This document shows positions 36,501-47,847 of a DNA stretch of 64,000 nucleotides, one piece after another. The stretch spans positions 2,601,445 to 2,665,444 of the forward strand of contig NC_092541.1 of assembly GCF_037038585.1 (NCBI RefSeq), read 5' to 3'. The notes under the pieces were generated by a model that did no database searches, was not told where the DNA came from, and worked only from the letters and a program-made list of their open reading frames with translations. Each line of letters opens with the position of its first letter. Position 1 is the first letter of the stretch. Made by a program: the position numbers and the translations under genes. Source of the stretch: Patagioenas fasciata. Its lineage: Eukaryota > Chordata > Aves > Columbiformes > Columbidae.

Positions 36501-39500
36501 TATTCTACAGGGCGGCAGGGACAGGATTGCTGGCTGGAAGCTGAGCTCAGACAACAAACATAAATGAGAAACAGGGCATGTACGTTTTAACAGTGCTAAA
36601 TGCGTTGGAATGATTCTCGAGGTAGCTCCTTTTTCCAGAACAGAATACAAGTTTAACAGAGGGCATGTGAATGTGTTGTGTTGCACAGAAGCTGAGATCA
36701 GATCTGATAATTCCTTATTATTCCTTTTTTTCTCTCAGCAAGAGGATGACAAAGTGTTGAAGTTAGTCCAGAAGAAATTCTGTGCCAGTGGACCATATAC
36801 TGGTAAGATGAGCGCAGGAGCCGGGTGGTCTTTGCTTTCCATGCCATGGCAGCAATTTGGAGAGATGAAATCACTGCAGAGCAGCCAGGAGCTCTGCGTG
36901 CATTCAGGGCTTTGAGTATTCATTAAATCTTGAGAAAATCTACAGTTGTGTGTTCTGTTTCCATGTCCTCCTTGCATCTTTAACTCTACAACTGCCGTTT
37001 CCCTTCAGATTTGTGCCTTTTTAGATTTAAATAACCTTGCTTAAACTGCTGCTGCAACTTGTCCTAACATCAGGCAGAGTTTCTCAGTGTTGTGCATGTA
37101 GCTTTTTTCCTTAGGCCTTTTTGGTGTTTCTCCTCTTAGGGGAGGATTTCCCCATGTGGATGGTGCCCATAAGTATTTGTACAAGTGACGACCCCACCTG
37201 TGCCAAAATGCAAATATTGATGGACAAACCAGAGCTCACCTTGGTTTTGAAAGACGTCAAACCAGACCAGTGGGTGAAGGTGAGTTCTCACAAAGGGGAA
37301 AATATCACTGGGAATAACTTCGATTGTCACCATCATGTTCCCTTGTATTTCATTTTCCTCTTCTCTTCCCACCCCCAGAACCTTCATTCTCCTGCATTTA
37401 ATCTTCTCAGTGCACAACTACCCTTAATTCAGTGCAGTTTCCTTGCTCCTGGTTTTAACTGTAGCCTCTGTTTCTTTAGGTCAGCGCTTTCTCGTTCCTT
37501 AGTCATCATTTCTTCTTTGAAATCTTAAGTCTGTCTTCCTTACCTACGATTTCTGTTTGTTATTTAAATGATAGCGACTGACTTCTCCGAGCTGTGACGC
37601 TTTGAGAAATTTCTAGTGGTTCAAAAATTGTTTTAAAAAATGGTTATTTGTTCTTTACTCTTAATTCTTTTCCTCTTCTGGTCCATTTCAGTTAAACCTT
37701 GGCACAGTAGGGTTTTACCGTACCCAGTACAGCCCTGACATGCTGGAGAGTTTAATACCAGCGATCAAAGACCTCTCCCTACCGCCCGTGGACAGGCTGG
37801 GCCTGCAGAACGATCTCTTCTCTCTGGTAAGTGACGCTTTGCTCTCCATCTAACAGTGAGAGCTACAAAAACTGCAGAAATCCATGTCTGGAGAGCCACC
37901 CCTGGTTTCTCAAGGCCAAAGTGCCTTTGGGGTTACCACATACAGCGATGAGCCTGGCGAGTTCTAACTTGTATGACAAGATTTAAACCCTATAGAAGCG
38001 ATCTGGCTATAACTCCTTTGAGAACTTCCTTTCTTCTAACTCATCAAAATAAGGATATTCTGATGATCCCCTCAATGACTTTATCAAGTACTATCAGCAC
38101 AAGCGTAGAACTTTCATGATGCCGTGAAGCAGTTAATGTGAAGTTTTCCTGGCAGAGGTGGACAGGCAGTTCTTCTTGTACTAATTCATGGCAAGCAGGA
38201 AGCAAAAATCACTTTTGCAGGTTTTACACTCTCAATTTAATGATGAGCAAAAATGAAATCTCTAAATCTTTACAGTTTTTAGCTAGAATAAGTTCGGTGG
38301 GTGTCGTATCTGGCTGAGAATAACTCTGGGGTTTTGCTTTTGTTGCCAACATTGCTGCAACTCTGTTAAGTCATTTAATCTCCTTGTCTGTTTTCTTGTT
38401 TGCAAAATGTGTTTATAATTATAGAGAAGCATCCTTGTAAAGCGCTTACCTGTGTGTGAGCAGATGGCCGAGGTGCTTCCACTGCTGTTAACTCACCTTG
38501 GCGCAACCCCGACAGAAAATAATGTGCAAGCTGAACTGGGAAGACTGTAAAATAACGCAATGAGCTATTAAACATTGTTAATTCTGCTTGGAAGGAAGAT
38601 TAATCTGCGTCTTTTCCTTTCTCAGGCCCGAGCTGGAATCATTAGCACTGTAGAGGTTCTAAAGGTCATGGAAGCTTTTGTGAATGAGCCCAATTACACG
38701 GTGTGGAGCGACCTGAGCTGTAACCTGGGCATCCTCTCCACCCTCCTGTCCCACACCGACTTCTATGAGGAAATCCAGGTGTTCGTGAAAGATGTCTTTT
38801 CACCCATAGGGGAGAGACTGGGATGGGACCCCAAACCTGGAGAGGGTAGGAAACTTCTGCTGTGAAATCCAGTAGTGGTTTTGAACAACTCGTGTATATA
38901 AACCATCACGATTTTGGGAAAGGGGAGAGAAGGGAGGAAGAGGAATCTGAAGGAGGCATTCAGGGGTGTTTCTGTACTGAAAAACAGACAATCCCAAACC
39001 CCCAAAACAACCCTCTATGGAGCACAAGTTAAAATGGTAAAACTTGTCCCTAGCTGGTCACTGATTGATAAAATCTCTCTGCTCTAGCTTTGCGTCTGTT
39101 GGAGTGCATGAAACTTATTAGACTGCAGGGATGGAAAGCCACATGTTTACTTGTCCCACTCAGCCCTGTTGTAGATGCGAATGGTTAATATTACTGACCC
39201 AGCTCAGGTCACAGGCCCAGCCTGTTGTGTTTGGGCCAGAATCATCTTCTGACCCTCTTACATTAAAAATAATCAATGTATTCTCCAGTTGGCACCAAGG
39301 AGAGTGGGAAAAGGCCTGGTTTCTTTAGATATCCTCAAGCACGTGGAAGGATTGTTACACAGCTCTTCCCTAATCTCTGTAGCTGGAAGAACGCTTCATT
39401 TAATCGCTGAAATGTGTCTCCAAATAGTTACATTTCTCCTCCTGCTCACTTTTCAGGTCACCTAGATGCCCTTCTGAGAGGTCTGGTCTTGGGCAAACTG

Positions 39501-42500
39501 GGCAAAGCTGGGCATAAGGCAACGCTAGAAGAAGCCCGACGCCGATTTAAGGATCACGTGGAAGGAAAACACATTCTGTCAGCCGACCTGAGGAGTCCTG
39601 TAGGTTGCTGGGAATGTCGGTTCTAAAAGGCTGTCCCCACTCGCTGTGTGTGTGGAATTATTGTAACTGCGAGAATAGGGAAGGTAGAAGAAACCAGAGT
39701 GGAGGTGTGGGGACAACTGGTTTTGGCAGAGGTGGTGGGGGCTTGGATAAGTCCAGTTACGAAGAAAATTATACTGGGGAGCGTGATACAAACATCCCTG
39801 TGCTTCCTGAATCAAGTGAGCCTCATCTGCTGTGGCCAATACTTCATCAGAACTAATTAGCTTGGCTGTACCCACGTTAACTGCCACAGTCCAGCTCTGG
39901 ATTGTCCTGCTTTTTTGGGGTTTGAAGACAATATTGAAGTGCAGTGCTGGACCTGAGCTGACTCTTCATCCCCATCCACCCGTGACCAGCCCACGTGCTC
40001 TAGGTTTCAAAGCTCTGGTGAAGTGCAGGGGCCGGGGAGGAGCACAACGTCCGGGTGGATGCGATGCACTCACTGGCTGCGTGTTGTGGGGTACAGAGAT
40101 TTCTTGGTCTGGCGTTTTGCTGTGGTCAAAATTACCCAAATTACGCTGAAGCTGAGGAAGAGGTAAAGGAGTTGGTGCATGTTTAAAATCCAGTCTTAAA
40201 ACACAGAGGGGATCAGTGTTTGTATCTTCCAGATCTGTTTGCTTATTGGAAACCTAACCGAAATATGTAGAAATTGACTGTTGCGTTTCCAAAAGTGTGG
40301 GTTTTGAGGGACCGTCCCTGTTTCTGCTCTGTCTTAGGTGTATGTAACTATTTTGAAGCACGGAGACAGTACAACTTTAGACACTATGCTGAAGGTGAGC
40401 GCTCTCTCTGTTAACACTGCCAGCTTACGCTATGAAAAGCTAAATATTCCACCCTCCGAGTTCCTCTAAGATGTAGTTTATCTGCGAACAGGCTCAGCCT
40501 GCTGTTCTATGGACCATGTGAACGCTGGGACTCCATGATGATGTTCCCTGCTCCGTGTGTGGTGTGAAATTGCCATCTAGTGGATTGTTCCATCTCTTTT
40601 TATCAGGATTGTTTTCCAGTGCTTGGAGGCACGGTCCTACTTGACCTTATCTAAGCAGTGGTGAAGATCAGTTTATTACTAATGGTACTTGTGATGTATG
40701 TGTAATGATGTCCGTAATGCTGATAGCTGCAGGATGATTCATGAACCGGTTTTGTTCGTCACATATTAAGCTTGAAGATTAATCCAGAGCTCTAGTGTAC
40801 GCAACAAGTTCAGGAGTGCGTTTAATACCGTGCACTAACATTATTCACTTTGGCTTTGAAGCTTCACAAGCAGGCGGACATGCAGGAGGAGAAGAACCGA
40901 ATTGAACGGGTTCTTGGAGCCATCTCGCAGCCCGAATTGATTCAAAAAGTTCTCACCTTTGCACTTTCAGTAAGTTATTGGAAAAGCTGCTGCTTCCTTA
41001 CCCCGTGAGAACGAGTGTGCTTGAAGCACTTGGTGACAGAGCGCTGTGGTGCGCTAGAATAGGAGGAATAGTCTTAACCATCAAATCTTTGAGCTGTGTC
41101 TTAAATATTGTGGGGGGAAAAGAAAGCTCCCATTGACAGATGAGGCGTAGAAATGTATAAAGCCGATTTAGGGTGGAAATGCGTAAAGCCAACCTGCTGT
41201 TTTTGTTGAAACAGCCTTGAATAGTTGTGTTTGTTTTCATTTGCAGGAAGAGGTACGTCCCCAGGACACCGTGTCCGTCATTGGCGGAGTAGCCGGAGGC
41301 AGCAAGCAGGGCAGGAAAGCTGCTTGGAAATTTGTAAGGGACAATTGGGAGGAACTTTATAATCGATACCAAGGTGGATTCTTAATATCCAGACTAATAA
41401 AGGTACGTGCAGCTGGGAGAAAAGCCCCGGTCACGTACACGAGCAAAACTAAACTGTTGTATTTGAAATACTAAACGCTCACCCTCCGTTAATATTTCTT
41501 CCCTCAGCTAACAGTGGATGGATTTGCAAATGATAAAATGGCTGCAGAAGTTAAGGTAAGAAATTTTAATTAAAGAAGCAATTAACTTAATCTGTGACAA
41601 ACGTGGCGTGCTCTAGACTGTAAGCACCTGATGGAAGAGCCATGGGTTTTGGTTTTGTACTGTGGCTCTGCCTCTGTTTTGACCGTTGTCGCGTCCCGGC
41701 GTCGCGCTGCTGTGGGCTGAGTTATGTGAGCGGGTGTGTGCGAGTCCCCGTGTCACCTTGTCCCGTGCGTTAGCGGGGGGTGACCTGCCAAACCCCGGGC
41801 AGAGCCCACTCGTGTGAACACTCCCGCCCTTCAACCGATCGTCGTGTTCAGAGCCGCGGCCGCCCCTGTGCGGGTTTCTCAGCTGTTCACAGCGGGTCGA
41901 TCTTGTCCATTCTGGAGGAAGAAACATGAGAATATTCAGTGAAACCCTTGAGCGCTGCTGGTGCTTGGAGGTCATTACGCGACTGAGGTAGAACGCTGAG
42001 AAACCTGATTCCTTGACAGATGCTTTTGCAAACCGGCCTTAGGCTTCCGCTCGCGTCTTCTTCCAAGTATCCAGAAATACCCACTTGATTTGCTGCTCGC
42101 TCGTTGCCTCCCAGCGAGGGACGGAGTTAATCTCTAAGTGCCACTTGCTGTCCCTGGCAGCGAGGACGGGACAGGACGAGATGCAGCGTTTGGGCCGCTT
42201 TGTGCAAACGTGGCTTTTTCACACCTGGAGTATTGTGTCCAGTTGTGGCCCCTCAGTTCCAGAAGGACAGGGAACTGCTGCAGAGAGTCCAGCGCAGCCA
42301 CCAAGATGCTGAAGGGAGTGGAGCATCTCCCGTGTGAGGAAAGGCTGAGGGAGCTGGGGCTCTGGAGCTGGAGAAGAGGAGACTGAGGGGGGACTCATTC
42401 ATGGGGATCAATATGGAAAGGGGCAGTCTCAGGAGGATGGAGCCAGGCTCTTCTCGGTGACAACCAGTGACAGGACAAGGGGCAATGGGTGCAAGCTGGA

Positions 42501-43102
42501 ACACAGGAGGTTCCACTTAGAGATGAGAAGAAACTTGTTCCTGGTGAGGGTGGCAGAGCCTGGCCCAGGCTGCCCAGGGAGGTTGTGGAGTCTCCTTCTC
42601 TGCAGACATTCAAACCCGCCTGGACCCCTTCCTGTGGAACCTCAGCTGGGTGTTCCTGCTCCATGGGGGGATTGCACTGGATGAGCTTTCCAGGGCCCTT
42701 CCAACCCCTGACATTCTATGATTCTCCAGCAGAGAAGCGGGGGCGTTTTGCCATTCCTGCTCTGTGCTTGGGGTTACGCATCTCGCAAACTCCACCAGCA
42801 CCCCGCACGTTTTCCAGAGCCTGCAGTGTCGGTGGGAGCAGACAGCACAAACCACAGTCAGACAAGGGATAGAATTCACCGGATTTCTGTATAACCTGGG
42901 GATTTTGGCCACTTAAAAACTTAGGGCTGGTCGTGTGCTTTTTCCACAGGCCTTTTTCGAGAGCCACCCGGCCCCGTCGGCCGAACGCACTGTCCAGCAG
43001 TGCTGCGAGAACATCCTGCTGAACGCGGCCTGGCTGAAACGAGACGCCGACAACATCCACCAATATTTTCTGCAGCGCAAGGCCCCCCCGGCCGCCGTGT
43101 GA
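15515..43102 (+). CDS. NPEPPS: NPEPPS, puromycin-sensitive aminopeptidase (complete)
   Basis: Cytosolic M1-family zinc aminopeptidase that trims N-terminal residues from peptides. There are 23 coding exons: 15515-15637, 22178-22262, 28491-28568, 29430-29551, 30447-30554, 30860-31060, 31379-31475, 31581-31614, 33763-33877, 34445-34609, 35112-35216, 35508-35568, 36108-36217, 36739-36802, 37140-37279, 37692-37826, 38626-38845, 39457-39599, 40338-40394, 40862-40969, 41247-41402, 41508-41555 and 42950-43102. Sum 2,628 bases, 875 residues. Every junction is GT-AG and in phase. Key residues: GAMEN exopeptidase motif 272-276 (on the 34-bp exon 8), zinc-binding HELAH 308-312 with catalytic E309, third ligand E331 in NEGFA, and transition-state Y394. 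The start [11 protein letters not shown] matches the second Met of the human precursor; the 44-residue human extension is not recognisable. ARM/HEAT-like C-terminal domain intact. Confidence 0.97.
15638..22177 (+). other. NPEPPS: NPEPPS intron 1
   Basis: A 6.5 kb intron with a CpG-rich first 400 bp continuing the promoter island and a poly(T) run near 17942-17956. Apart from the exon-like segment listed separately (16165-16243), I see no gene, RNA or recognisable repeat. Confidence 0.8.
16165..16243 (+). other. Exon-like segment in NPEPPS intron 1 (candidate poison exon)
   Basis: 79 bases are flanked by a strong acceptor (CTTTTATCTCTCTCCAG) and a strong donor (ACG|GTAAGC). Read on from exon 1 in phase 0, it is fully open for 26 codons. 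Because 79 is not a multiple of three, inclusion would shift exon 2 into a frame that meets TGA after 14 codons. Such an exon would lower NPEPPS output through nonsense-mediated decay. Use of the segment is inference; no transcript evidence is available here. Confidence 0.3.
22263..28490 (+). other. NPEPPS: NPEPPS intron 2
   Basis: A 6.2 kb intron. A near-perfect 20-bp tandem duplication of TGCTTGACTGGGGCTCTCG lies near 23098-23135, and a poly(A) run near 26511-26527. No exon, RNA gene or recognisable interspersed element is visible; short open frames have no family resemblance. Confidence 0.75.
32527..33412. repeat. CpG-rich minisatellite in NPEPPS intron 8, 50-bp and 26-bp units
   Basis: About 0.9 kb of tandem repeats. 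From 32667 to 33000 the unit is 50 bp (TGCTT anchors at 32667, 32717, 32767, 32815, 32865, 32915, 32965). Flanking parts use a 26-bp relative with TG in place of CG. Each 50-bp unit contains the perfect palindromes CTTGCGCAAG and GCACGTGC plus CGTGCGCACG. Most of the array alternates purine and pyrimidine. All three minus-strand frames stay open for about 300-440 codons, encoding only Ala/Arg/His/Thr/Leu-rich repeats: a composition effect, not a gene. Confidence 0.95.
34069..34150 (-). mobile_element. CR1 LINE 3'-end relic in NPEPPS intron 9
   Basis: 'caatcatagaatcatttagg' followed by 'ttggaaaagacctttgagag' is the antisense CR1 tail. Only about 80 bases are recognisable. Opposite in strand to NPEPPS. 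Confidence 0.75.
35984..36021. repeat. (AAT)n microsatellite
   Basis: Imperfect AAT/GATAAT triplet run in NPEPPS intron 12, about 90 bp before exon 13. Confidence 0.9.
42140..42724 (+). mobile_element. CR1 LINE 3' fragment in NPEPPS intron 22
   Basis: Sense CR1 text runs from about 42140 (GATGCAGCGTTTGGGCCGCT region) through 'gaggaaaggctgagggagct' and 'ggcccaggctgcccagggag' to the terminal ATTCTATGATTCT at 42712-42724. The element is 5'-truncated and in the same orientation as NPEPPS. It is closely similar to the inverted copy at 62665-63350, so both belong to one comparatively young subfamily. Confidence 0.93.
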
Positions 43103-44350
43103 GCCCCCGGTCCTGCTGCCGCCTCATGGGGAGAGAGGGAGGAGCGACCCGACAGCCGATTCACATGCCAAGAATTTGGAGTCTTTTTCTCAAACCAATG
43201 GGGATTGGACAATGAATGTAGTTAACTGGTTCCTGCTCACACTCCAGATTTAAAATCCTATTGAAATTATCAGCAATTCAGCAAAAAAACAAAACAAAAC
43301 AAAAAGAAAGAAAAGCAAGAGAGAGAAAAAAAAAATCTGTAAATATGATAGTAATAAAATAGAACATAACAAAACTGTGAAACTTCCTCAAGCCTTGTCA
43401 GTGGTTACAATATTTAACACCCCCGCTCCTGACACTCTTATTGACAGATGTTCTGGTTTTTTACACCCTCCCCTCCAAAAACAAAAGGAGCCCAGTGGTT
43501 TCTAGGTCAGCGGAATTTAGTGGAGGGTCTGGGGCAGGAACGGGTCGATGCCCCGAGCGTTGGGAACAGGTCCCTGGACAGGCAGGTAGCTGGTGTAACG
43601 TAGAGTCTGCGCGAGGCTTTGGGGGGCTGCTCCCGCACCCCCAGCCAAGGACAGTAGGTTCCCTCCCTCTTGTGTTACCTCTCAGCAAAGAGACAAATGT
43701 TCTGTTGCTCCTCGGTTTTTCTCCTCGGTTCCACTCGCTGATGTCCTTCTTAGAGATAACGGAACTGTAAGGAAACATCTTCCATAGCCACATTAAATAA
43801 GAGAAAGATTCATGCGATTTATTATTATTTCTTTTTCCTAACTGAATCGCACCCTCAAACTGCATGCAGATGGGGAGATAATCACTGTCCCGCTGCTGTC
43901 AGGGCAGGTCTCTTCTCTTCAAGACACCGTCACTTGTCTAAAAGATGCAGCTTGTTCGATCTCCTCATGGCCGTAGCAGCTCTAGCTTTTCGTTCCTTTC
44001 TGTGATGTTGATGGTAATTTGATTCAGAAGCCTTAAATTAGTGATGACTGGCGTGCTGATGAAGTCTAAGCTGTGTGCCATCTTTTCCTCCACAAAGCAG
44101 CGTCTACTAACCAGACACAACACCCTTTAATACCAAGGTTGGAGTTCCATATATATTATTATTTTTTTTTTTTAAATTTAACAGGAATTCGTATTTGGTG
44201 TGGCTTAACTGTATTTCAGAAGGTCATCAGACTAACTGTCAGACTGCTTCCCTGAAACATTTTTGTGCTATTGTTTAAAAGAGAAAAGGAAACAAAACAA
44301 AACAAACCACAATTAAAACAGTTGGCGTTAATAAAAATGTCAATGTGAAA
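43103..44350 (+). terminator. NPEPPS: NPEPPS 3'UTR with two candidate poly(A) signals
   Basis: A proximal AATAAA lies at 43353-43358 after an A-rich stretch. A distal AATAAA lies at 44330-44335, followed by a GT-rich run (TCTTGTGTTCTG) suited to a downstream element. The AT-rich, coding-free character continues unbroken to the distal site, so I extend the UTR there. The choice between sites is inferred. Confidence 0.6.
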
Positions 44351-46131
44351 CTCACGTCCCCATCTTGTGTTCTGTTCGAAGCCCGAACGAGCGGCGCTGC
44401 GGCCAAAGGACCCGGAGCTCCCAGGAGCGGCGGAGGCGGCGGGAAAAGCTGGTTCTCCACGTCCTGCTGTGGGTTTGGGGCTTGGGGAGCTGGAATCTGC
44501 AGCAACACTGTAGTCGAGCGCTAAAGAACTAACCTGGACAGAATCCGGAAGGTAAAGCGGGGGAAAAAAACAGGTGGAAAAGCAAATTTTTATTAAACAA
44601 AGCAATTTGTATTAAATGAAACACCTGGGAAGCTGAGGAGCGTTGTGAGAGGGAATAGTTTATTGTGGAAGCACCGCTGTGATGGGCCAGGGCAGGGACA
44701 CGGTAAAATGGGATGGTTTGGGTTGTACGCTCAGAAACGCGACCGAAACGCGCCTTATGCGTCATTCCCGCTGGATTTCCAGCCGTCAGCACCGCCGTCT
44801 CTTCTGCCTCCTGCACACGGACAAAATCCCGCGCGGGGCTGCGATTCCGCCCTGCGCCGGGTGAAACGTGCGGGAGCGCGGCCGCGAGCCGGGGCGACGC
44901 TGCGGCGGCTCCGAACAATGCGAATGGCATGAGAGCGACAAAAACAACAGGCTCGTGGTCGCTGAGCAAACTGAATGGTCGCGGCAGCCAGGCCCAGGCT
45001 GCCCTCCCGCACAGAAACGCGGTTTAAAGCCTCCTGCAAGTACCTTTGGGGTTTGTCCGCTGAATGTGGAATCAGCTTTTGTTCTGCTCAGGACTAGAAC
45101 AGCACAAGTTTGAGTGGGCGAGATTATTGAGGATATTGCCCAGAACTGAGCGTATTCGCATGGCGTGGTGTCCCGACCCAAACCATGCAGGAATTGGCTT
45201 TTGACGCTATCTACTCAAGTTAAATCCCATTTAAAGAAAACTCGATCCATCCTTTCTTCCCTTTTGGGCGGTTTCTCTGGTTTCTGTGTCAAATCTGATG
45301 GGATGAGATAAGGGCCAGGGGGATCTACAGTTTCAAATGTGTCTTTTCTTCCACCCCATCAGCTTTAGATAATTGAGTTTTAAGGGAATCTCAACACATC
45401 CATTTGTTTGCTTTTCAGTAAAACTAACAAAAGCAGCTAAAATCCTGACCGGGAGCTGATAGGAAGCCGGTTTGATGCTGTGCTGGTATGGAACGGTTGG
45501 GCACCTGCGCCGCGTTTGGCCCCGCGACACCAAAATAAGCTGGAAACTGAGGTTTTTCAGCTGTTTTGGGGAAGAACCGCAGTGGGTGGGGACTGGGGGT
45601 TGATGTGGATCCGGTGCTGCTGCTGACACAGCCCGGGAAGCGGCCCCACCATTAGAAATAATAACAATGGTGCTTGTGAACCCTCCACAGCAAAAATACA
45701 CGTCCATGGCTACAGTCGTTGCTTTGATGTCCGCAAGACTCTTATATATGGGATAGAATAACATTTAATCTATCAGAGAAGGCACAAATGCGCCAAGTGG
45801 ATGTGGAATGAGCTGGGCAAGAGTTTGCAAATCTGGTTTACTCCCCAAAATACCAGATTTCGGGCTAAAATTTTACATAGCGTAAGTGGAATGCAGCATC
45901 TGGACAGACATTGTTTGCTGCCCCAAACGCCAGGGTCTTTACCCCAACTCTTGGGCTCTTTCAGACTTTCCCTTTTATTACAGGAGAGCTGAATTTGTGC
46001 TTTAGGGTTAAAATTATTCACGTTTGAGCGAAAACGTGTGGGGAAAACACACGTATGTACCAAAATGTGGAGCCGAAGTGGATATGGTGCTGTGCTGGGT
46101 TGATGTTCACTCATTGATTTCTCTTTTACAG

Positions 46132-46210
46132 GGACCTAAACGGGGAAGAGAAGTGAAGTTATTTTAAGAGCAAAGATACCAAAGCGCTTGGAAATCATCC
46201 CACATAGCAG
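46132..46210 (+). other. Isolated exon-like segment, noncoding
   Basis: 79 bases between a strong acceptor (GATTTCTCTTTTACAG) and a consensus donor (CAG|GTGAGT). It contains stop codons in the frames I checked and resembles no protein. It could be an internal exon of a noncoding transcript or a chance pairing of good splice signals. Confidence 0.25.
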
Positions 46211-46689
46211 GTGAGTGGCTGCTCAGCCCTGGATGGAGACAAAATCACAGCTCCTGTCATGTGGAAGTTGTGTTGGATTCTCTGAGAAAGGCACCGAGCA
46301 GCCTCCACAGGCTCGGGAAGGGGAATCCGGTCACGTTTCACGTGCCGAAATAACCCCGAGCACCCACCCGGTTCTCACGTTGTCCCACAGAACAGCAACT
46401 TTCCAGCGTTTCTCACCCGGTTTCTGTGTCTGTGGTAGAAGCCTCAGTAACATGAATTCTCCATATGCCATTTATGGCCATGAGGAGAAAACCAGCTCAC
46501 TCGCTCACGTTCCCAGCCCAAGCTGAGTCTGCAGTCCCGCTTATCCCCACTTTACACTGCGCTTTCATTGCTACTGAGGCCAGATTTGTATGAAACTCTT
46601 TAATTGTCTCTCCCCCTGATTTTTCTATGGGAGGAGCTCCCCGAGGAACCTCATCCAAGGGTTGGGAAACTGCGCCCCGCGAAGCTCCG

Positions 46690-46722
46690 GGGTTTAGTTA
46701 ACCCCAGGGTTTAGTTAACCCT
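46690..46722. repeat. Tandem 18-bp repeat with GTTAAC cores
   Basis: GGTTTAGTTAACCC occurs twice with an 18-bp step (about 46690 and 46708). Each copy is close to palindromic. Confidence 0.7.
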
Positions 46723-46765
46723 GGCCTAACCTGCAGCTCTGCCAGGCTCCTCCCCGCTGCGGATC

Positions 46766-46826
46766 AGAATCATAGTATCATTTTGGTTGGAACAGACCCT
46801 CGGGATCATCGCGTCCAACCGGCTGA
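46766..46826 (-). mobile_element. CR1 LINE 3'-end relic
   Basis: 'agaatcatagtatcattttg' plus 'gttggaacagaccctcggga' is a diverged antisense CR1 tail, about 60 bases, upstream of KPNB1. Confidence 0.75.
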
Positions 46827-46917
46827 GCTGCGTGACAGCGAATTTCACCCCACTTCAACCCAAGCGACTTCGATCTGCTTTGCTGCCCCAGCCGGAGCAG
46901 CTGAGATGGGTCCAGGC

Positions 46918-47020
46918 GAGGTGACAGGAGCCGGTGACACAATAACAGGCGATGGGCACAACCACAGGAGGTTCCACCTGAACACGAGGAGAAAACACAA
47001 TCTATTTGGCGTAAAGAGCG
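46918..47020 (+). mobile_element. CR1 LINE body relic in sense orientation
   Basis: 'gatgggcacaaccacaggag' and 'gttccacctgaacacgagga' match the CR1 body segment seen at 42485-42535. It is sense on the plus strand, so it is a separate piece from the antisense relic just to its left. Confidence 0.55.
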
Positions 47021-47260
47021 ATTAATTAACCAAACACAAGGGCCGGGAGCGCGGTTTCCCTGTCCCACACCGGGTCACCCGTAATTGTCCCTTTCTCCCC
47101 GTGGCCTTTTCCTTCCCGCCTGATTGAGTTACTAATTGCGTTGCTAATTGCTTCCTCCGCACCTCGCAGCCGTTACCTGCCTTTAATTATTCGGCCGCAC
47201 CTTTGTTCTGCCCGTTTGCTTGGTTATTTATTCGTATTGCTTTTTAATTCCTGAGGGTTC
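47021..47260. promoter_or_regulatory. TAAT-core cluster upstream of KPNB1
   Basis: At least six TAATT/TAATTA words (near 47022, 47082, 47133, 47145, 47183 and 47243) sit in otherwise GC-rich sequence. Homeodomain-type factors bind such cores, so a regulatory module is possible. This rests on word counting only. Confidence 0.25.
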
Positions 47261-47590
47261 GGGTTCGGGTCCGGCCATCCCAGCCCCGAGGGAACCGGGC
47301 GGCGGGGTCCCGGTGCTGCCGGGGCCGTTTCCTTGGGGAGCGCGATGGGAAACGGTTCAAAATAGTTTAAAACCGCCACAATTTGGGGTGCGGGCCGGGG
47401 GTCGCTGCAGCGGCTCCGCCCGCTCCGCACCGCTCGTTACCGGCAGCGGGCCCGCCGCACCGAGCAGCGCCGGCTCACTGCGGGATGTCCCGGTGCGGCG
47501 GGTACGGCGGTGGCCGGGTCCTCCCGGGGCTCCGGTTCCTCCCGGGGCCCAGCGGGAGGTGCCCGGTCCCGGTGCCCGTACCCGGTGCCC

Positions 47591-47800
47591 CACGTGGTCG
47601 CCGCCGCCGGGGCGCCCTTCCCGGCACCGCCCAATCACCGCGCTCGCCACCCGGAAGCCCCGCCTCCTCTCTTCCTCTCCGCTACCCGCCAATAGTCGCG
47701 CCCCGGCCGCCGCCGCCAATAGGAACGCGCGCAGCCGGAGTCCGCCGGCCAATCAGCGCGGCGGCGCGGGGCGGCGGGTTAGCGGCTGGTGTATCCCTCC
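47591..47800 (+). promoter_or_regulatory. KPNB1: KPNB1 promoter with four CCAAT boxes
   Basis: CCAAT pentamers on the plus strand lie at 47631-47635, 47689-47693, 47716-47720 and 47749-47753 (steps 58, 27, 33). A CACGTG E-box is at 47591-47596 and an ETS-type CCGGAAG at 47651-47657. No TATA box is seen. Multiple NF-Y boxes at 27-33 bp spacing are typical of cell-cycle-linked promoters, which fits a housekeeping import receptor. The transcription start is probably between 47770 and 47900. Confidence 0.7.
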
Positions 47801-47817
47801 GCCGCCCGCCCCGCTCG

Positions 47818-47847
47818 GTTTGTGTGTGTGTGTGTGCGCGCGCGCGC
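47818..47847. repeat. (GT)n(GC)n alternating tract
   Basis: About 16 bases of alternating TG run directly into about 10 bases of alternating CG, near the likely KPNB1 transcription start. Such sequence can adopt Z-DNA under supercoiling. Confidence 0.9.

Larger units (their letters stand above)
28569..42949 (+). other. NPEPPS: NPEPPS introns 3-22
   Basis: The introns in this interval (about 100 bp to 2.1 kb) hold the intron-8 minisatellite, two CR1 pieces, and an (AAT)n tract, each listed separately. Three acceptors are atypical but supported by reading phase: exon 6 and exon 20 end in AAG with weak pyrimidine tracts (30858-30859 and 40860-40861), and exon 8 is only 34 bp. I see nothing else with support. 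Confidence 0.75.
44351..46765. other. NPEPPS-KPNB1 intergenic region, left part
   Basis: No coding gene seen. A CpG-rich patch lies at about 44730-44940, isolated from both flanking promoters. A lone exon-like segment (46132-46210) and a tandem TTAGTTAAC repeat (46690-46722) are listed separately. Confidence 0.55.
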
